Shown: in pieces, positions 60,981 to 64,000 of the stretch | Numbering within the stretch: the first letter of the stretch is position 1 | Layout of the letters: every line of letters begins with the position of its first letter | Source: Lysobacter sp. 5GHs7-4 | Lineage (GTDB): Bacteria > Pseudomonadota > Gammaproteobacteria > Xanthomonadales > Xanthomonadaceae | DNA length: 64,000 bases | Assembly (NCBI RefSeq): GCF_021284765.1 | Contig: NZ_CP089924.1 | Span: 2,312,001 to 2,376,000 of the forward strand | Direction: 5' to 3' | The notes under the pieces: model-generated | What the model was told of the DNA's origin: nothing | The model's database searches: none | The model's input: the letters and a program-made list of their open reading frames with translations, nothing else | Translations under genes and position numbers: made by a program

Positions 60981-61538
60981 TCACAGCCGCATCCCCGTCC
61001 AGATCACCGCTTCGGTCGCGGCCGCGACCACCGCATCGATGGCGCGCGTGAACGTGTCGTCGCGGCCCACGTGCTCGCTCGCCACATCGCGGTGTTCCAG
61101 TTCGTCGTGCACGATCGAGGCCACCGCCGCATGCGCGCGCGGATCGCTGTCCGCCAGGTGCGCGAGTTGTTCCTGCAGATGGCGGTTGACCACGGTTTCC
61201 ACCGCGCGCGTGCAGGCCATGACTGCGCGTTCGCCGAGCAGCGCGGTGATCAGGCCCAATGCATAGCCGCCGGCGCCGCACAGCGCGAAGCTGCGGCAGC
61301 GCCGGATGCCGCGTTCGGCCAGCACCTCGCCGAACGTAGCCAGATGGCGGCGCTCGTGAGCGAGGAAGTCTTCGAGCACCGCCACCTGGGCGCGGCCCAG
61401 CCAGCGCCCGATCAGGATTTGCGCGCGGTAGATCTGGATCGCGCCGAACTCGCCGGCGTGATCGACGCGCAAATAGCGAGCCGCCAGCGACGGCGTCGAG
61501 AACGGCAAGGGCAGGGCGGGCTGCAGGCTATTCGTCAT
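60981..61538 (-). CDS. Coq7-family demethoxyubiquinone hydroxylase-like protein
   Basis: A 185-residue di-iron protein. Metal ligand pattern: GEFGAIQIY Glu, AHERRH (ExxH), ETVVNRHLQEQ Glu, and DELEHRD (ExxH). This is the whole Coq7 core for adding the C6 hydroxyl group in ubiquinone synthesis. It is short, with a brief N-terminal leader; whether it is the main Coq7 or a paralogue cannot be said. No other ubiquinone gene is nearby. ATG 61538 is chosen. Confidence 0.88.
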   Translation of the reverse strand: MTNSLQPALPLPFSTPSLAARYLRVDHAGEFGAIQIYRAQILIGRWLGRAQVAVLEDFLAHERRHLATFGEVLAERGIRRCRSFALCGAGGYALGLITALLGERAVMACTRAVETVVNRHLQEQLAHLADSDPRAHAAVASIVHDELEHRDVASEHVGRDDTFTRAIDAVVAAATEAVIWTGMRL

Positions 61539-61630
61539 CGTGGCGCCGAGGCGGGATTCTGGCGCAGCATAGCCGGCCGGCCCAGGAAGGTCGCTGCGGC
61601 CTGCGTGACGGCCGCGCTGCCGCTCGCGGC

Positions 61631-62344
61631 TCAGGCGGCGGCCCGTTCCGAGCCGCAGCCCACGGCGATGCCCGTCAGCAGGGCCGCGACCTGCGCCGGC
61701 GCCGACAGCATGGCCAGGTGGCCGGCATCGAGCTCGCGTACCCGCGCATGCCGCAGACGCGCGATCATCGCGTCCTGGCGCGACGGCGGCAGGCTGCGGT
61801 CGCGCAGCAGGCGCAGGTAGGTCGAGGTCACTTGCGTCGGCGCTGCCGCCACCGGCGTCAGGTACAGGCCCGGAAACTCCGCCGCGTAAGCCGACACCAC
61901 GCGTGCCGCCGTCGTCTCGTCCAGGTCTTCGCACAGTTCCTTGCGGATCATCGCCGGCCCGGGCTTCAGGCCGTCGCGGTTGAAGCGGAACAGCAGCCGC
62001 AGCAGCGTGCGTTCGACCCGGCCCAGCGCGTCGACGTAGGCGCCGCCCGGCGGTGGCACCACCGCCGCCAGATACACGCCATGCCGCAGCCGCGCTCCCA
62101 GTTGCGCCGCCAGCGCCGGCATCAGCACCCCAGCCAGCGAATGCGCGACGATCACCACCTCGCCGACGCCGCGGCGGTCCAGTTCGGCGACCAGATCCCG
62201 CGCGCATTGCGCCGGGCTCGCGTCCGCATGCCGGCACGGGACATCCAGCGCCAGCGCCGGCGTGGCCATGCGCTCGGCCACCGCATGCCAGACCCAGGCA
62301 CCGACGCCGGCGCCGTGCAACAGCAAGGTGGTGGGATGCGACAT
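61631..62344 (-). CDS. Alpha/beta hydrolase
   Basis: A 237-residue alpha/beta hydrolase. The oxyanion segment is LLLHGAGVGAWVW, the nucleophile elbow AHSLAG carries the Ser, and VRELDAGHLAMLSAPAQVAALL near the end carries the catalytic His. Similar to the salicylate-ester/hydroxynitrile-lyase-like group (RsbQ/MES type) in size and layout. Substrate is unknown. Stands between the Coq7-like and the serine hydrolase genes on the same strand with 92 and 84 bp gaps. Confidence 0.9.
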   Translation of the reverse strand: MSHPTTLLLHGAGVGAWVWHAVAERMATPALALDVPCRHADASPAQCARDLVAELDRRGVGEVVIVAHSLAGVLMPALAAQLGARLRHGVYLAAVVPPPGGAYVDALGRVERTLLRLLFRFNRDGLKPGPAMIRKELCEDLDETTAARVVSAYAAEFPGLYLTPVAAAPTQVTSTYLRLLRDRSLPPSRQDAMIARLRHARVRELDAGHLAMLSAPAQVAALLTGIAVGCGSERAAA

Positions 62345-62428
62345 GCGGCGAGTCCTGTGCGACGGTGGGAGTGACCGCAGGCTAGGCGCGGCGACTGCCA
62401 GCTTCTGTCAGCAGCGCCTGCGCCCGCA

Positions 62429-64000
62429 TCAGGCCCACAAGCGCAACGGCCACAGCCCCCAGGCGGCCAGCACCAGCGTCCATTGCAGCAGGGCCAGCAT
62501 CGCGACCGCATCGATGCCCGCCACCGCGCCCTTCGGCCGCAGGCGCAGATGGCGCCACAGTCCGAACGCCAGCGCCAAGGGCAGCGCACAGCCGACCGCC
62601 GTCAACAGGCCGCTGCCCCAGGTGAGATCGCCGAGCTGCAGGAACGACTGCCGGTACAGCAGCGGCGCCGGCAGCAACAGCGCCAGCGTCGCCAGCCAGG
62701 GCGCGAAGGCCGGATCGCGCGGACGCAAACGGCGCCACCCGGCGCGCAGGCTGCCGCCCAGCAACAACCAGACCAGGGCCAGCGCGCCGACCGCGAGGCT
62801 GGTCCAAAGCAGAATCAGTTTCCACAAAGCGATGCGCTGGTAGCTCTGGCTGGCAGTGGCGATCACCTGCGCGCCATCGGTCGCGCGCAACAGCGCGTGC
62901 GAAGCGAGCAGACGGTCGGGCGCGCGGAACAGCGCGCCGCCCAGCGGCGTCAGCGCCACGGCCTGGCCCTGGAACGGCAGCAGTCGCAGTCCGTCGCCTT
63001 CGCGCCGCAGACGCACGAAGCCCAGCGTGGTGTCCAGCCACGCGAACGCGGCGAAGCGATTAGGCGCCGGCACATAGTGGCCTTCCCAATCCTGCAGGCG
63101 CAGCGACGACGGCCGCGGCGGCGCGGCGTGCGCGGCGGGCAGGTTCAGGGCCTGGATCAGGTGCCGGTCCAGCGCGCCGTAGTCGGCGGTCTCGCTATCG
63201 GTATTGCTGGCGACGAAGAACGCGCGCTGCTGTCGCGGAAACAGGCACAGCATCGCGCGATAGCCGACCGTGCTGCCGCCGTGGCAGCGGCCGAGCGCGC
63301 CGTGCCGGTCGCGTGTCAGCAAGCCCAGCGCATAGCCCACCTGCAGACCGGCGCCGGCGGCCTCGGTACCCTGCGGGTGGCCCATGCCGCGCAGCAGGGT
63401 CGGATCGATAAAGGGGCGGCCGGCGATGCGGCCGTCGCTCATCAGAAAGCGCGCATAGCGCGCCATGTCGGCGGCGGTGGTGCGGAACTGGCCCGCTGGC
63501 CGCAGGTACATCGGCACGGTCGGATGCGTGCGGCCGCCCTCGAAATGGCCCATCGCCAGGCGCGCGTCGCTGCGCTGATCCGCGTAGCCGAAGCTGCTGT
63601 CGTGCATGCCCAGCGGGCGCAGCAGTTCGCGGTCGAGGTAGCGCTCGTAGCGCTCGCCGCTCAGCGTTTCCACGATCATGCCCAGCAGGGTGTAGCCGCT
63701 GTTGGAATACGACACCCGCGTGCCCGGGCGGCTGCGCACGGGCAAGCGTCCGCGCTGGCCCGCGAAGGCCTGCGCCAGCGGCGTGTCCGGCGTCGGCCGC
63801 AGACTGAACACCTGACTGAAGCGCGCGTCGTCCAAGCCCGCGGTGTGGTCCAGCAGGTGGCGCAGGCGCGGCGGATCGGTGGCCGCCCAGGGGTTGTCGA
63901 ACGCGATGCCCGGCAACAGCTCGGCCACCGGCTGGTCCAGCCGCAGCCGGCCTTCGCTGACCAGGCGCAGCACACCGGTGGCGAGCAGGGTCTTGGTCAC
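62429..64000 (-). CDS. Serine hydrolase (beta-lactamase class C-like), N-terminus missing
   Basis: At least 523 residues of a serine beta-lactamase-like (penicillin-binding-protein-like) enzyme. The window ends at the very start of the TKTLLATGVLRLV segment, just after the Ser of SxxK, which lies outside. The YxN motif is YSNSGYTLLGMIVETLSGER, and GRCHGGSTVGYRAMLCLFPR holds the HxG-like motif. After about residue 390 four hydrophobic stretches form a membrane anchor (LILLWTSLAVGALALVWLLL and others). This soluble-enzyme-plus-membrane-tail arrangement is typical of class C-like esterases/peptidases with unknown substrate. Confidence 0.85.
   Translation of the reverse strand: MTKTLLATGVLRLVSEGRLRLDQPVAELLPGIAFDNPWAATDPPRLRHLLDHTAGLDDARFSQVFSLRPTPDTPLAQAFAGQRGRLPVRSRPGTRVSYSNSGYTLLGMIVETLSGERYERYLDRELLRPLGMHDSSFGYADQRSDARLAMGHFEGGRTHPTVPMYLRPAGQFRTTAADMARYARFLMSDGRIAGRPFIDPTLLRGMGHPQGTEAAGAGLQVGYALGLLTRDRHGALGRCHGGSTVGYRAMLCLFPRQQRAFFVASNTDSETADYGALDRHLIQALNLPAAHAAPPRPSSLRLQDWEGHYVPAPNRFAAFAWLDTTLGFVRLRREGDGLRLLPFQGQAVALTPLGGALFRAPDRLLASHALLRATDGAQVIATASQSYQRIALWKLILLWTSLAVGALALVWLLLGGSLRAGWRRLRPRDPAFAPWLATLALLLPAPLLYRQSFLQLGDLTWGSGLLTAVGCALPLALAFGLWRHLRLRPKGAVAGIDAVAMLALLQWTLVLAAWGLWPLRLWA

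Overview
The window is a GC-rich chromosomal segment that most resembles Xanthomonadaceae, probably Lysobacter or a close relative. The evidence is gene content (TonB-dependent receptor, Dcp, YaeQ, SelO, short lysine-rich proteins, AlgP-like tail protein) and dense dispersed hairpin repeats of the types gtaggagcggcgtaagccgcg and ctccctcctttgacaaagga. No rRNA, tRNA, CRISPR array, insertion sequence or prophage is visible. The species assignment is inference from family resemblance.

Layout. 1-706 is repeat DNA. 707-5000 holds a luciferase-like flavoenzyme, an FKBP lipoprotein, and a minus-strand ArsR-SRPBCC-SRPBCC-SRPBCC-SDR unit driven by a very good promoter that predicts a leaderless message. 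5061-5979 is an orphan pair resembling the spike and tip of a contractile injection machine. 5989-18603 is mostly housekeeping: XRE regulator, YhiN, YaeQ, two-domain RNA helicase, pseudouridine synthase, amidohydrolase, GST, SelO. 18936-31325 carries Uup, an SRPBCC/AraC pair, a secreted HExxH protein, ThpR, a nuclease-like/M14 peptidase pair, GST, a POT peptide transporter and rhomboid. 31580-36019 has the histone H1-like protein, GNAT, RluF, a lipoprotein and CFA synthase. 36192-40773 has an APC permease, an unrecognised two-gene unit (possible cytolysin plus small partner) and GlpQ. 40774-41389 is a 167-bp tandem repeat. 41390-54602 has a sirtuin, Dcp, amidohydrolase, TonB receptor, glutathione peroxidase, membrane acyltransferase/LytTR pair, TlpA-like protein and Fpr. 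54809-64000 has Tex, another repeat block, a PQQ-dehydrogenase/ABC unit, Coq7-like protein, hydrolase and a truncated serine hydrolase.

Themes. Peptide use is well represented: Dcp, the M14 peptidase, the POT transporter, the HExxH protein and two amidohydrolases are mostly exported or membrane enzymes, fitting a predatory or saprophytic peptide scavenger. Redox and stress functions (glutathione peroxidase, two GSTs, Fpr, TlpA, SelO) are scattered. Several unit junctions are 4-bp stop/start overlaps (ATGA, GTGA or TTGA), which suggests translational coupling.

The most interesting candidates are the 353-residue protein at 37800-38861, whose last 100 residues look like the beta-sandwich of cholesterol-dependent cytolysins, and the orphan spike/tip pair at 5061-5979. 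Both assignments rest on reading by eye and need profile or structure searches. Where an open reading frame offered several starts, I chose by family length, signal peptide, ribosome binding site and overlap with neighbours.
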